From positions 1-34,093 of the forward strand of contig DASQWC010000191.1 in the NCBI GenBank assembly GCA_035640475.1: a stretch of 34,093 nt of DNA, written 5' to 3'. This document shows positions 22,500 through 32,900 of the stretch, in pieces (positions within the stretch are counted from its first letter, which is position 1; every line of letters begins with the position of its first letter). A program made the translations under genes and the position numbers. The notes beneath the pieces were generated by a model that worked only from the letters and a program-made list of their open reading frames with translations, did not search any database and was not told the origin of the DNA. Origin of the DNA: DASQWC01 sp035640475 (lineage in GTDB: Bacteria > Actinomycetota > JAICYB01).

Positions 22500-23718
22500 T
22501 CCGCCGCTCGTAGGCCCACTCGCCGAAACGAGCGATGGCGCGCACGGTGTAAAGCGTGCGGATCGACAGGAACTGATCGAACGCGTGCTGCGTTCTTGGG
22601 AGCTCCGCGAAGATCACTGGCTCATTGGAGACCTCGCGAAGCCGCGCTACGAACCCGCGTGCCTCTTCCACGATCGAGAGCGTGTCCATCGATCCGTGGA
22701 TGACGAAGAACGGCGGTGCCTCCGGGCCGACGCGATGCCACGGCGAGATCGATTCGAAGAACGGCCGGTCGTCGGCGAGGCGCCTTCCGACGACGGCGCG
22801 CTCGAAGAACCGCAGGGAGCCCAGCTTGTGCCGGCGCCTTCCTCCTTTCAGCTCGCCGGCGATCGTGGCGGTGAAGTCGTAGACGCCGTACAGGGGGGCC
22901 GCTGCCTGCACGGCCGTGTCTGCACTCTCGAATCCAGGCTGGAAAGACGGGTCGTTCGCTGTCAGCGCCGCGAGCATCGACAAGTGTCCGCCGGCCGAAT
23001 TTCCGCTGACCATGAGGAAGCTCGGGTCGCCGCCGTACTCGTGCGCGTGCTCCCTGATCCAGGCGATGGCGCGCTTCACCGCGACGATGTGGTCGGGGAA
23101 CTTCGAGCGCGGGCTCAGTGGGTAATTCATCGAGAAGCACACCCACCCGCGTGAGGCCATCTCGATGAGGAGCGGCTTGCCTTGCTGGTTCTTGTTCGAG
23201 ATGCCGACGAGCCACGCGCCCCCGGGAACGTAGAGCAAACACGGACGTCCGGTCCTCGATTCGCGCTCGTGCCACACATCGAGCCGGTGCCGGCGCCCTC
23301 GCTTGTCGGAGTACGGGACGTCCCGGACGCGGCGGATCCTTCGGGTCCAGAGCTTGAACGGGAACGCGAACTCTCGCCAGCCGACGGGAGTGCGCGCGGC
23401 GGCGCCGATCACCGGCGTGAGCGCATCGTCGAGCACCGACTCGGCCCGGTACGCCTCACGCACGATCCCCCACAAGAGGAAACCGTTGAAAGCGCACACA
23501 CCGAGCGCGATCCAACCGTGCCATTCGTCGAGGCCGCCGAGAAGCACGAAGACTGCGGCGCCCACGACGTCGGCGACAAGCAGCTGCGGGGCAAGCTCAA
23601 TCGTGAGCCAGGAGGCGAAGAACGCCGGGACGAGGACGAGCTGCGCGCGCAACGCGCGCCGCGCATTAAGGATGAAGGCGAGGCCGACGAGCGCGGTAGC
23701 CAGGAACGCGGTGGGCAT
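22435..23718 (-). CDS. membrane-anchored alpha/beta-hydrolase (esterase/lipase, HSL-like)
   Basis: 427 residues. The first 90 contain about three or four hydrophobic segments (about 3-18, 26-40, 50-62, 68-86), giving a membrane anchor. The rest is an alpha/beta-hydrolase: oxyanion loop YVPGGAW (163-169, in place of HGGG), nucleophile S241 in SGNSAGG, D345 in HGSMDT and H378 in TQHAFDQ. The layout resembles mycobacterial LipM-type enzymes. It would hydrolyse a membrane-associated ester, for example a steryl or wax ester made by the neighbouring acyltransferase. The last 20 or so residues are Arg/Pro-rich and encoded by the antisense of the ligase 3' end, so they are probably not structural. 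A CAGACT -10 gives +1 at the ATG. Confidence 0.8.
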   Translation of the reverse strand: MPTAFLATALVGLAFILNARRALRAQLVLVPAFFASWLTIELAPQLLVADVVGAAVFVLLGGLDEWHGWIALGVCAFNGFLLWGIVREAYRAESVLDDALTPVIGAAARTPVGWREFAFPFKLWTRRIRRVRDVPYSDKRGRRHRLDVWHERESRTGRPCLLYVPGGAWLVGISNKNQQGKPLLIEMASRGWVCFSMNYPLSPRSKFPDHIVAVKRAIAWIREHAHEYGGDPSFLMVSGNSAGGHLSMLAALTANDPSFQPGFESADTAVQAAAPLYGVYDFTATIAGELKGGRRRHKLGSLRFFERAVVGRRLADDRPFFESISPWHRVGPEAPPFFVIHGSMDTLSIVEEARGFVARLREVSNEPVIFAELPRTQHAFDQFLSIRTLYTVRAIARFGEWAYERRTTGVRRGRSPGRARRSPTSRR

Positions 23719-23779
23719 GTACTCAGTCTGCCCGACGACTGGAGTAGCCTGGCGTTCGCATCAGAGCGGGAGGTGAGAC
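23719..23779. promoter_or_regulatory. divergent promoter, esterase / WS-DGAT operon
   Basis: Plus strand TAGCCT (23745-23750) gives +1 near 23757, then a leader with a strong Shine-Dalgarno GGGAGGTG (23768-23775) four bases before the GTG at 23780. Minus strand CAGACT (23730 to 23725) gives +1 at 23718, the esterase ATG. An imperfect inverted repeat, ACTCAGTC (23721-23728) with GACTGGAGT (23737-23745), touches both -10 boxes and could be an operator. Confidence 0.45.
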
Positions 23780-25177
23780 GTGGAACGGATGAGCGGACTC
23801 GACGCGACGTTCCTCTATTTCGAGACCCCGAACATGCACATGCACGTGATCGGCGTGATCGTGTTCGATCCGTCGACGGTGCCCGGCGGCTACTCCTTCG
23901 AGCTCGTGAAAGAGATGATGAGTAAGCGGCTGCATCTCGTCCCGACGTTCCGTCGCAAGCTCGCCCCGATCCCGTTCAACGTCCATCACCCGGTATGGGT
24001 CGAGGACGCCAACTTCGACCTCGACTACCACGTGCATCGCATCGGCTGTCCCGCCCCCGGGTCCGAGCGTGAGCTTGCCGAGGTCGTCGGCGACATCGCC
24101 AGCCGGCCGTTGGATCGCACGCGTCCGCTGTGGGACATGACGATCGTCGAGGGTCTGCAGAACGGCTACGTCGCGTCCATCTCGAAGATGCACCACGCGA
24201 CGATCGACGGTGTGTCGGGCGCGAATCTCATGGTGCACCTTTTCGATCTCGAGCCGAATCCTCAAGAGCTGCCCGAGGCCGAGCCGTGGCAACCCGAGCG
24301 CATGCCCAGCGACGTCGAGCGGCTCGCCTTCGCGGCGGTGTCACGCGTGAGCCGTCCGCTCAACATCCTCAAGGTCGTCCCGGCGACCGCAAGGTCGGTC
24401 TTCAACGTCGTCAACCGGCGTCGCGGGGGCAGCGGCGGAATGGCAACTCCTTTTACCGCTCCGCGGACCAACTTCAACGCACCGGTCACGCCGCACCGCC
24501 GTGTGGCGTTCTCGACGACGTCGCTCGAGGAGGTCAAGCAGATCAAAAAGGCGTTCGGGACGACCGTCAACGACGTCGTCCTGGCGATTTGTTCCGGTGC
24601 GCTGCGCCGCTACCTTGCCGGCCGCAACGAATTGCCCGACAAATCGCTGATCGCGACCTGTCCCGTGTCGGTGCGCGGGGAAGAAGAGAAGATCGGCAGC
24701 AACCAGGTCTCGGCTCTCTTCACGAAGCTCTACACCGACGTCGAGGATCCGGTCGAACGTCTGCTGGCGATCCACGAGATCAACAAGGGCGCGAAAGAGG
24801 AGCACAACGCGATCGGCGCCGACACGCTCCAGAACTGGGCAGAGTTCGCCGCCCCGACGACATTCTCGCTCGCCGCACGTATGTACACGGGTCTCCGGCT
24901 GGCCGAGCGCCATCCGGTCATCCACAACCTGGTGATCTCCAACGTCCCCGGTCCGCCGTTCCCGCTCTACTTCGCCGGAGCCAAGCTCGTCGGGTTGAAT
25001 CCGCTCGGTCCGATCATGGACGGCGCGGGCCTCAACATCACCGTGTTGAGCTACGTCGACAACATCAATTGGGGATTCATCGCCTGTCGCGAGCTCATGC
25101 CGGACTTGTGGGACCTCGCCGACGCGATTCCCGACGCGCAATCAGAGCTGCTCAAGCTGGCGCAAGCCAGGGTCTGA
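23780..25177 (+). CDS. wax ester synthase / diacylglycerol acyltransferase (WS/DGAT)
   Basis: A 465-residue member of the bacterial WS/DGAT (Tgs) family. The catalytic HHxxxDG motif is MHHATIDG (137-144), and the PLW segment (116-118) and the C-terminal LVISNVPGPPFPLYFAGAKL are also standard. The enzyme transfers acyl groups from acyl-CoA to diacylglycerol or long-chain alcohols to make storage triacylglycerol or wax esters, usually at the membrane. Some members accept sterols or other bulky alcohols. It heads a three-gene operon and lies divergent from a membrane esterase, a natural make-and-break pair for storage esters during growth on lipids. Start supported by Shine-Dalgarno. Confidence 0.88.
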   Translation: MERMSGLDATFLYFETPNMHMHVIGVIVFDPSTVPGGYSFELVKEMMSKRLHLVPTFRRKLAPIPFNVHHPVWVEDANFDLDYHVHRIGCPAPGSERELAEVVGDIASRPLDRTRPLWDMTIVEGLQNGYVASISKMHHATIDGVSGANLMVHLFDLEPNPQELPEAEPWQPERMPSDVERLAFAAVSRVSRPLNILKVVPATARSVFNVVNRRRGGSGGMATPFTAPRTNFNAPVTPHRRVAFSTTSLEEVKQIKKAFGTTVNDVVLAICSGALRRYLAGRNELPDKSLIATCPVSVRGEEEKIGSNQVSALFTKLYTDVEDPVERLLAIHEINKGAKEEHNAIGADTLQNWAEFAAPTTFSLAARMYTGLRLAERHPVIHNLVISNVPGPPFPLYFAGAKLVGLNPLGPIMDGAGLNITVLSYVDNINWGFIACRELMPDLWDLADAIPDAQSELLKLAQARV

Positions 25178-26089
25178 GTGGGCTTACCCCAGGAGTTCGT
25201 CGACCTCGCACGCGAGGTCAGCAACTGGGGACGCTGGGGCGACGACGACGAGCTCGGCACGCTCAACCTGATCACGCACGACGTTGTGAAGCGCGCGGCC
25301 GATTGCGTGCGCACCGGGAAGACCTTCGCGCTCGGCCTTCCGCTCAGCGCGGACGGTCCGCAAACGGGCGCCGTCCCGGGACGCACGAATCCCGAGCACC
25401 GAATGAGTTTCGTGAACTTTCCCTACGGCGAGAGCGGTGTTGCCGCGAGCGACGACTCGGTCTCGATGGGTCTCCAGGCAGGCACTCACTGGGACGCGCT
25501 CACCCACATCAGCTTCGACGGACACATCTACAACGGCTACGAAGCGAGCGTGATCACAGAGTCGGGGGCGGCGAAGTGCGGGATCGAGAAGGTCCGCAAG
25601 CTCGTCAGTCGAGGCGTGCTCATCGATGTCGCGCGCGACAAAGGGATCGACAGACTCGAACCGGGCTACACGATCACGCCGGACGATCTGGACTCCGCGT
25701 CGAAGACCGACGTGTTGCCCGGCGACGTCGTCCTGATTCGCACGGGTCAGATGCAGCTGCTCGATGCCGGCGACAAGGAGGCGTACGGCATGCCGAGCCC
25801 AGGGCCGGGCATGGCGTGTGCGCGTTGGTTCAATGCGCACGACGTCGCGGCGGTGGCGACGGACACCTATGCATTCGAGGTGCTTCCGGGCGAGATCAAA
25901 GGCTTGTTCCTTCCCGTGCACGTGCTCGACCTCGTCCAGATGGGCATGCTGCAAGGACAGAACTTCGTCCTCGAAGAGCTCGCGCGCGACTGCGCGGAGG
26001 ACAGCGTGTACGAGTTCCTCCTCGAGGCGACACCGGAGCCGTTCGTGGGCGCCGTCGGCGCACCCGTGCAGCCGGTTGCTATCAAGTAG
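25178..26089 (+). CDS. cyclase-family hydrolase (kynurenine formamidase fold)
   Basis: 303 residues of the PF04199 'cyclase' family. The metal-binding signature GTHWDALTH (102-110) is clear (H104, D106, H110), and a further histidine occurs in LPVHVLDL. Family members are metal-dependent amidases, lactonases or isatin hydrolases, so ring or lactone opening is the plausible role. The RWGDDDELGTLNLIT N-terminus is characteristic of a subgroup often seen in aromatic and steroid degradation regions. The GTG follows the WS/DGAT stop with no gap. Confidence 0.82.
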   Translation: MGLPQEFVDLAREVSNWGRWGDDDELGTLNLITHDVVKRAADCVRTGKTFALGLPLSADGPQTGAVPGRTNPEHRMSFVNFPYGESGVAASDDSVSMGLQAGTHWDALTHISFDGHIYNGYEASVITESGAAKCGIEKVRKLVSRGVLIDVARDKGIDRLEPGYTITPDDLDSASKTDVLPGDVVLIRTGQMQLLDAGDKEAYGMPSPGPGMACARWFNAHDVAAVATDTYAFEVLPGEIKGLFLPVHVLDLVQMGMLQGQNFVLEELARDCAEDSVYEFLLEATPEPFVGAVGAPVQPVAIK

Positions 26090-26091
26090 CC

Positions 26092-26874
26092 GTGGAAACG
26101 CTTCTGTACGAAGAATCCGACGGTGTCGCCGTCGTCACGCTGAATCGCCCGGACGTCTACAACGCGTTCAACTCGACGATGTGCGAGGAGCTCTCGGGTT
26201 TGTGGCGCGAGATCGGCGCGAACGACGCGGTACGGTGCGTCGTCCTGACTGGAGCAGGCGAGAAGTCCTTCTGCACAGGGATCGATCGAAGCGAGATTCC
26301 GTCAGAGGGCACCGAGTTCGATCCGGCGACGTACGAGGACCCGGGGGCCAAGCTCGGTCCGAAGTCGAACGATTTGTACAAGCCGGTGATCGCCGCCGTG
26401 CGCGGCATGGCGTGCGGCGGCGCCTTCTACATGCTGGGCGAGGTCGAGTTCATCATCGCGTCGGATGACGCGACGTTCTTCGATCCGCACGTCACGTACG
26501 GAATGACCGCCGTCTTCGAGCCACTGCTGATGATGCGGCGGATGCCGTTCGGCGAGATCGCACGGTTGACGCTCGTGGGGAATCACGAACGTGTCTCGGC
26601 GCAGCGCGCGTACGAGATCGGCCTGGTGTCGGAAGTCGTTCCGGCGAGCGAGCTGCAAGAGGCGGCGATGCGCGTCGCGACGGCGATCGCGTCGCAGCCT
26701 GCTCATGCCGTTCAAGCGACGGTGCGCGCAATGTGGACGGCGCTCACGCACTCACCGTCGGCTGCGCTCGAGAAGGGGGCCGAGCTCCTCGCCGCCGGGA
26801 CGACGCCCGAAGCCCTCGCCGAGGGACAGGAAGTCTTCACGTCCGGCAAGCGCATCAACTGGCGCCTGCGCTGA
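26092..26874 (+). CDS. crotonase-fold protein lacking both hydratase glutamates
   Basis: A 260-residue crotonase. FCTGIDRSE (60-68) and RGMACGGAFYM (104-114) supply the oxyanion hole. At the two glutamate positions it has Y113 and H133 (FFDPHVTYGM). It cannot be a standard hydratase; related proteins in actinobacteria act as hydrolases, isomerases or lyases on CoA esters. The subfamily's FFDPHVTYGM-x-x-VFEP segment is well preserved, which suggests a real alternative activity rather than decay. It starts 2 bases after the cyclase-family gene and closes the operon. A CRP-like palindrome begins 2 bases after its stop. Confidence 0.8.
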   Translation: METLLYEESDGVAVVTLNRPDVYNAFNSTMCEELSGLWREIGANDAVRCVVLTGAGEKSFCTGIDRSEIPSEGTEFDPATYEDPGAKLGPKSNDLYKPVIAAVRGMACGGAFYMLGEVEFIIASDDATFFDPHVTYGMTAVFEPLLMMRRMPFGEIARLTLVGNHERVSAQRAYEIGLVSEVVPASELQEAAMRVATAIASQPAHAVQATVRAMWTALTHSPSAALEKGAELLAAGTTPEALAEGQEVFTSGKRINWRLR

Positions 26875-26962
26875 CTGTGACGTAGTTCACTGCCCTCGAC
26901 CGAGCGTCGCGCCTTCCATAGAGGCATCCTGGGATTACGTTTGCGTCCGGTGAGGAGGGGCT
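26875..26962 (+). promoter_or_regulatory. promoter and leader of the giant adenylyl cyclase gene
   Basis: This is the longest intergenic gap in the window (88 bases). It contains a CRP-like palindrome (26876-26891), a -10-like TACGTT (26936-26941) with expected +1 near 26948, and a strong Shine-Dalgarno AGGAGG (26953-26958). The in-frame TGA at 26951-26953 rules out any start upstream of it. The palindrome centre is about 64 bases before the predicted +1, near the class I activator position. Confidence 0.5.
26876..26891. promoter_or_regulatory. CRP-like cAMP-receptor binding site
   Basis: TGTGACGTAGTTCACT matches the consensus TGTGA-N6-TCACA at nine of ten defined bases. It lies directly in front of a gene with a complete adenylyl cyclase domain, so cAMP feedback on its own synthesis is plausible. 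The match is strong, but one site read by eye is not proof. Confidence 0.5.
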
Positions 26963-29900
26963 CTGGACTGCCCGAGCTGTGGGGGGAGGAACCGGGATGG
27001 CGCTCGGTTCTGCACGTTCTGCGGGACCACGCTTGCGCTGAAGTGCCCGGCGTGTGGCACCGATCTACTGGCGGGCGCCCGTTTCTGTGACTCCTGCGGT
27101 GCGCCGGTGGGAGCCGAACCGGCGGCCGAACCCGTCGTCGCCGCGCGGAAGGTCGTCACCGTCCTCTTCGCAGACATGACGGGCTCGACCTCCCTCGAAG
27201 AGGAGATGGACGCCGAGACGGTTCGCTCGCTGCTCGACCGCTTCTACGCGACGATCCGCGCGGAGGTCGACAAGCGCGGCGGTCGCGTCGTGAAGTTCAC
27301 GGGGGACGGCTTGATGGCCGCCTTCGGAATCCCCGAAGTGCACGAGGACGACGCATCTCGGGCGCTCGAGGCGGCGATTGGTATGTGTGCGGCGACCGCC
27401 GAGTTCGCGGAAGCGACCGGTCACACGGCGATCTCCCTCAAGGTCGGCGTGAATACGGGCGAGGTCGTCGTGATCGAAGCCGACGACGACGTCGTCGGCG
27501 ACGCCGTCAACGTCGCGGCGCGCCTGGAAGGCGCGGCCAGAGCGGGCGAGGTGCTCGTCGGAGAAGAGACGTGGCGGCTGACGCGTGGGACGTCGTCGTT
27601 CGAACCCGTTGCCCCGCTCACGCTCAAAGGCAAATCCGAACCCGTCCCCGCGTATCGGCTCGTCGCGCTCGGCGGCGCGGCCGACACCCTGGCCACGCCG
27701 TTCGTGGGACGCGACGCCGAGCTCGAGACGCTGCTCTCGGCGTTCGAGCAGGCCGTCGCCGCGAAGGCTGCGCGGCTCGTGACGATCGTCGGCTCGCCAG
27801 GTCTCGGCAAGACGCGACTGGCTCGCGAGCTCGCCGCCCGCCTCGCCGACCGTGCCGTCGTGCGCGAGACACGCTGCGATCCGACCTCCGCGACGTTCGC
27901 CCCGATTGCCGAAGCGCTTCGGGAAGCGAACTCAATCCCCGAATCCGCGAACGAGATTGAGGTCGTCGGGGCTCTGCTCGCCCGCCTTCCGGAGGAGGAA
28001 CCGGAGCGCGAACGCATCGCTTCGCGCGCGGCGGCCGTCCTCGGCGCCGGTATACCGGGTTCCACCGAGGAGACCTTCTGGGCTCTCCGTCGAATGATCG
28101 AGTCGGCTGCGGCCCGCGATCTTCCTCGCGTGCTCGTGCTCGAAGACCTCCACTGGGCCGAGCCCCTGCTTCTCGACCTCGTCGAGCACCTCGCCGAGTG
28201 GATCCGAGACGCGCCCGTGCTCTTGGTCGGAACAGCTCGGCCCGAGCTGCGCGACATGCGGCCGTCGCTGACCGAAGGAGGGCGCGCATCCGCTGTCATT
28301 GCGCTCGAAGGACTGGATCGACGCGCGACCGAGCAGCTTGCGATCGGTCTTCTGGGCACCGAGGAGGTGCCGAGCGAGCTGCTGGCGAAGATTCCCGCCT
28401 CGACCGAGGGCAATCCGCTGTTCGTACGGGAGCTCGTGCGGATGCTCGTGGACGACGGCGTCCTGCGTCGCGACGGCGAGGCGTGGACCGTCACAGTCGA
28501 TGTCGAGGCCATCGAGGTCCCGCCGACGATTCAGTCGTTGCTCGCGGCGCGCATGGATCGGCTGCGCAACGACGAGCGCGCAGTCGTCGAGCTCGCATCG
28601 GTCGTGGGCAAAGAGTTCTACCGGGGAGCGCTCCAGGAGCTGGCTTCCATTCAAGTGCGCGAGCAACTCGATGCGTGTTTGGAGAGCTTGCGCCGCAAGG
28701 AGCTCATCGAACCCGTCGGGACGTACTGGATCGACGAGCCCGTTTTCCGTTTTCACCACGCACTGATCCGAGATGCCGCCTACAGACGGCTGCTCAAAGA
28801 ATCGCGAGCCGATGTGCACGAGCGCGTCGCGGCATGGATCGAGCGGAAAACAAACGATGTCATCGGCGAGCACGAGGAGCTCATCGGCTATCACTTCGAG
28901 CAGGCGCACGAGTACCTCAAGCAGCTCGGACGACTCGACGACCACGCCGTCGAGCTCGGACGTCGTGCCGCCGCGCTGCTCGGTGAGGCGGCGCAACGCG
29001 CTCTCGACAGGGACGACCTCCCGGCGGCGGCATCCCTTGCCGGTCGCGCCCTTGTTCGTTTGTCGGACGACGACGAACAGCGGTCCGCGCTACTGCTTGT
29101 TCGCTGTGAAGCCTTGCTCTCGATGGGCGACGTGTCGACCGGAGCCAACGCAGTCGCCGAGCTCGAGCGGACTGCCGACTCGCCGAGGCTGACGGCATGG
29201 ACGACGTGCTTCGCCGGCCAGCTCTCGAACTACACGGAGCCCGAGCGACTCCGCGAGACCGAGAAGCGGGTCGCGGCGGCAGCGGCGGAGCTCGTCGAGC
29301 TCGGCGATCCGGCCGGCGCGGCCAAGGCGCACACGGTCCACGGATCCACGCTTGCGCGTCTCGGCCGTTTCGCGGAATGCGAGGCCGCCCTCGACGCGGC
29401 CCTGACCGCCGCGCGCGAGGCCAACGACAGACGGCGTATCACGGCGGTGCTCGGCTCCGCTCCGCTGGCCGCGCTGTGGGGGCCGAACCCCGTCTCCCGC
29501 GCCGGCGGACGGTGCCTCGATCTCGTCCGTCTCTCGCGCATTACCACGGGCTCACCGGCGGTCGAGGTGACGTCGACACGTTGCCAGGCCGTCCTGGAGG
29601 CCTTCCGCGGCCGCGCCGACGCTGCGAGACGCATGCTGCGCAGCGTCAGAAGGACCCTCGAAGAGCTCGGTCTCCAGCACGAGTTGCTGGAGACGGAGTT
29701 GTTCATGGGCTACGTCGAGCTCGTCGCGGGGGACGCCGATGCCGCCGAGCCGCACCTGAGTGTTGCGCACGACGGATTCCGGTTCGTCGGGGTCGACGTG
29801 CTGGCCGCGCAATCGTCAGCGTTGCTGGCTCGAGCGCAGCTGCAGCTGGGTGACATCGAAGCCGCCGAGCGCTTCGCGGACGAAAGCGAGCATCTGGCCG

Positions 29901-32900
29901 GTCAGGACTTGAAGGCGTCCATCGCGTGGCGCGCCGTCCGGGCCGAGATCCTCGCGCATCGCGGCGCGTTCGACGAAGCGAAGAGCCTCGCTGAATCGGC
30001 TGTCGAGATCGCCTCGCGAACGGACGCATTGATCGATCACGGCGACGCGTGCCGTGCGCTCGCTGCGGTGTGCGCGGCGGCCGGCGACGCCGCCGCCGCG
30101 CGTTCGGCTTCCGATCGCGCCTTTGCGCTCTATGAGCGCAAAGGCGCCACGGCGCTCCTTGGCGAACCAGCGGTTGAGATACGGGCGCCGGCACCGGAGG
30201 CTGCGCCGTCCCGCAGCGTGCCGGGAAACGCCGCTTTCCGCAACGCATTGCATATCGCCGATCTCTTCGAGGCGCGGGATTGGGATGCAATGCGGGCGCA
30301 GCTCGCCGAAGACCTAGTGCTTCTCGACCGCAGGCGAGTCGTCGGTATCGACTTCGTCAACAGCCGCGAGAAGTACATCGAGCAGTTCAAGATCGTTGCG
30401 GATGTCGGCACTCGCCGTATCGACAACACCCTGATCGCTACACGAGGTGAACTTCTCGCTCTCTTGCGATGCAACTACATCGGCGCCGACATCGGAAGCT
30501 CACCATTCCAGGTCGAGCTCCTGCTGCTCTTCGAGTTCGATGAGAACGGGCGTCACGTCTCCGGTGTGCTATTCGATACCGACAATCTCGACGAGGCGAT
30601 AGCTGAGCTCGACGAGCGATTCGTCGCAGGCGAAGGCGCGGAGATCGAGAACATCGTTCGGGCCTCTCAAGCCTTCGCTCACATGTACAACGAGCGCAAT
30701 TGGGATGGCCTTCGCGCACTGTTCGCGGACGATTGCGTTTTCGTCGACCATCGTCTTGCAGCTCTCGGAAGCATGGGGGTCAACGAGTTCGTTCGTGCGC
30801 TTCAGGAGTTGATCGAACTGATCCCCGGACGCCGCGCCTTTGCGACTTCTTTCGTGGCGGCCTTCGCTCCCTACGTCGCCGTTTACGGCTACGACATGAG
30901 CGGACACACTGCCGATGGCGCTCTCATCCACGAGAACTTTCACCACGTGTGGCAGCTCGACGCCGATGGATTGGTATCGCTCTTCGAGTTCTATCCGGAG
31001 GAAGGACTCGCCGCCGCGTTGGAGCGATTCGAGGAGCTCACGGCAAGACGCGCGGCTCCCGCACTGGAAAACAACGCAACGCATTCGTGGCTGATATTTG
31101 ATCGATCGTTCGAAGCGCGCGATTGGGACGCGTGTAGAGCCCTGCTGAGCGAGGATGTGTTCTTCGACGACCGACGCAGAGGCTTGCGGCACTCTGCGGC
31201 CGGACGTGACGAGTACATGGACGTCATGAAGGCCGCGGCCGACGTGGCCGGACGCTTCGACTCGGAAACGCTGGCCGTTCGAGGCGAACGGCTCGTGCTC
31301 AAGCACATGACCGCCACGGGAAGGCATGCGCCGACCGGGCTCGAGACGCAATTCCTGTCGGTGCAGGAGTGGACGGACGGCCATCTCGTTCGGATGGTCA
31401 ACTTCGACTCCGACGACCTCGACGCGGCCTTGGCCGAGCTCGACGAGCGGTTCGTCGCAAACGAAGGCGCCGAGATCGAACACGTCGTTCGCTCCTGCCA
31501 AGCCTTTACGCACATGTACAACGAGCGGGACTGGAACGCACTCCGTGCGCTGTTCGCAGACGATTGCGTTGTCGTCGACCACCGGCCGGCTGCGCTCGGG
31601 ACCATCGGGGCGGACGAGTACGTTCGTGCGCTCCGGGAGCTAGTCGACCTCATCCCGGGACGTCGCGCCGTTGTTGAGTCCTATGAGGCCTTCGCCCCCA
31701 ACATCGCCGTTACTCGCTACGACATGCGTGGACTAACGGCCGACGGAGCCGACATCCAAGAGATCTTTCACACGCTGTGGCAAGTGAATGCCGACGGGTT
31801 GTCGCGTACCGAGTTTTACCCGGAGGAAGGGCTCGTTGCCGCGTTGGAGCGATTCGAGGAGCTCACAGCACAGCGCTCGCTCCCCTCACCGGAGAACGAA
31901 GCGACGCGTGTATGGGTCGAGTTGCGCCGGCACTTCGAGGCGCGTGATTGGGACGCGTTTTCGGGACTCCTCAGTCCAGACGCGAGCTTCGACGACCGCC
32001 GCACGTTGATCGCCAACCCACCCGCTCGGGGCCGAGAAGCCGTCGTCGAGGTCATAAAGACCGTGTCGGCCACCGGGATCATCCGGGCGGAGTCGACGAC
32101 TCTCGCAACGCGCGGCGAGCGGCTGATGCTCGGCCGGGTGATCCTTCGCGGCGCAGATGTCGGCTCGGCTCCCTTCGAGACCGAGGTGCTCTCGCTCGTC
32201 GAGCTCGATGAGGCGGGGCGGGTCGGGTCGTGGGTTGTTTTCGACAGCGAAGATTCTGATGCAGCCTTCGATGAGCTCGACGAACGATTCTTCGCCGGCG
32301 AAGGAACTCCTTTTGCTGCCGAGCTTACGGGGCTGATGATCAGCGCGATCGGATCCATGAACGACCGTGATTGGCCGGGTCTCCGGGCATCGATGACGGA
32401 CGACCTGGCGTTCGTCGACCACCGTCCGGCGTCGCTCAGTGAGTCCTGGGGAGCGGATCGTCGCGTCTCGGAGCTGCGAGAGCTGCTCGAGCTGATGAGC
32501 TCGTATCGATGCCGGATCTCGAACATCCTCGTGTTGCGTCTCCCGTATTCCGTCGTCCGCATCGTCATCAGCGGCACCCTCGAGGACGGATTCGAGCTCG
32601 AGATCGTCTACCTCATGCTGGGGGAGATCCGTAACGGACTCCTGGCTCGTATGGAGTTGTTCCCCGAGGAGGCTCTCGATGCGGCTCTCGCGCGCTTGGA
32701 GGAGCTCGATCGAGGTGAGTCGTCGGACGCGCTCGAAAACGCGTGCTCGCGATTCACCGGCCGATTCGTCGACGCATTCGAGCAACGCGATTGGGACACC
32801 ATTACGGAAAGCCTCGCGCCCGACTCCGGCTTCGAAGATCGCCGCGCCGGGCTCGGCACTCGGAGCGACGGCAAGGAGGCCGTCCTCGCGATGCTGGACT

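Noticed and set aside
24130..26091. Upstream extension of the last crotonase frame
   Set aside because: It is the shadow of the WS/DGAT and cyclase-family genes in another frame; the crotonase similarity starts at 26092.
27421..28996. Long antisense open frames over the cyclase/ATPase region
   Set aside because: Ser/Arg-rich antisense frames with no recognisable domain, opposite a gene with many intact motifs.
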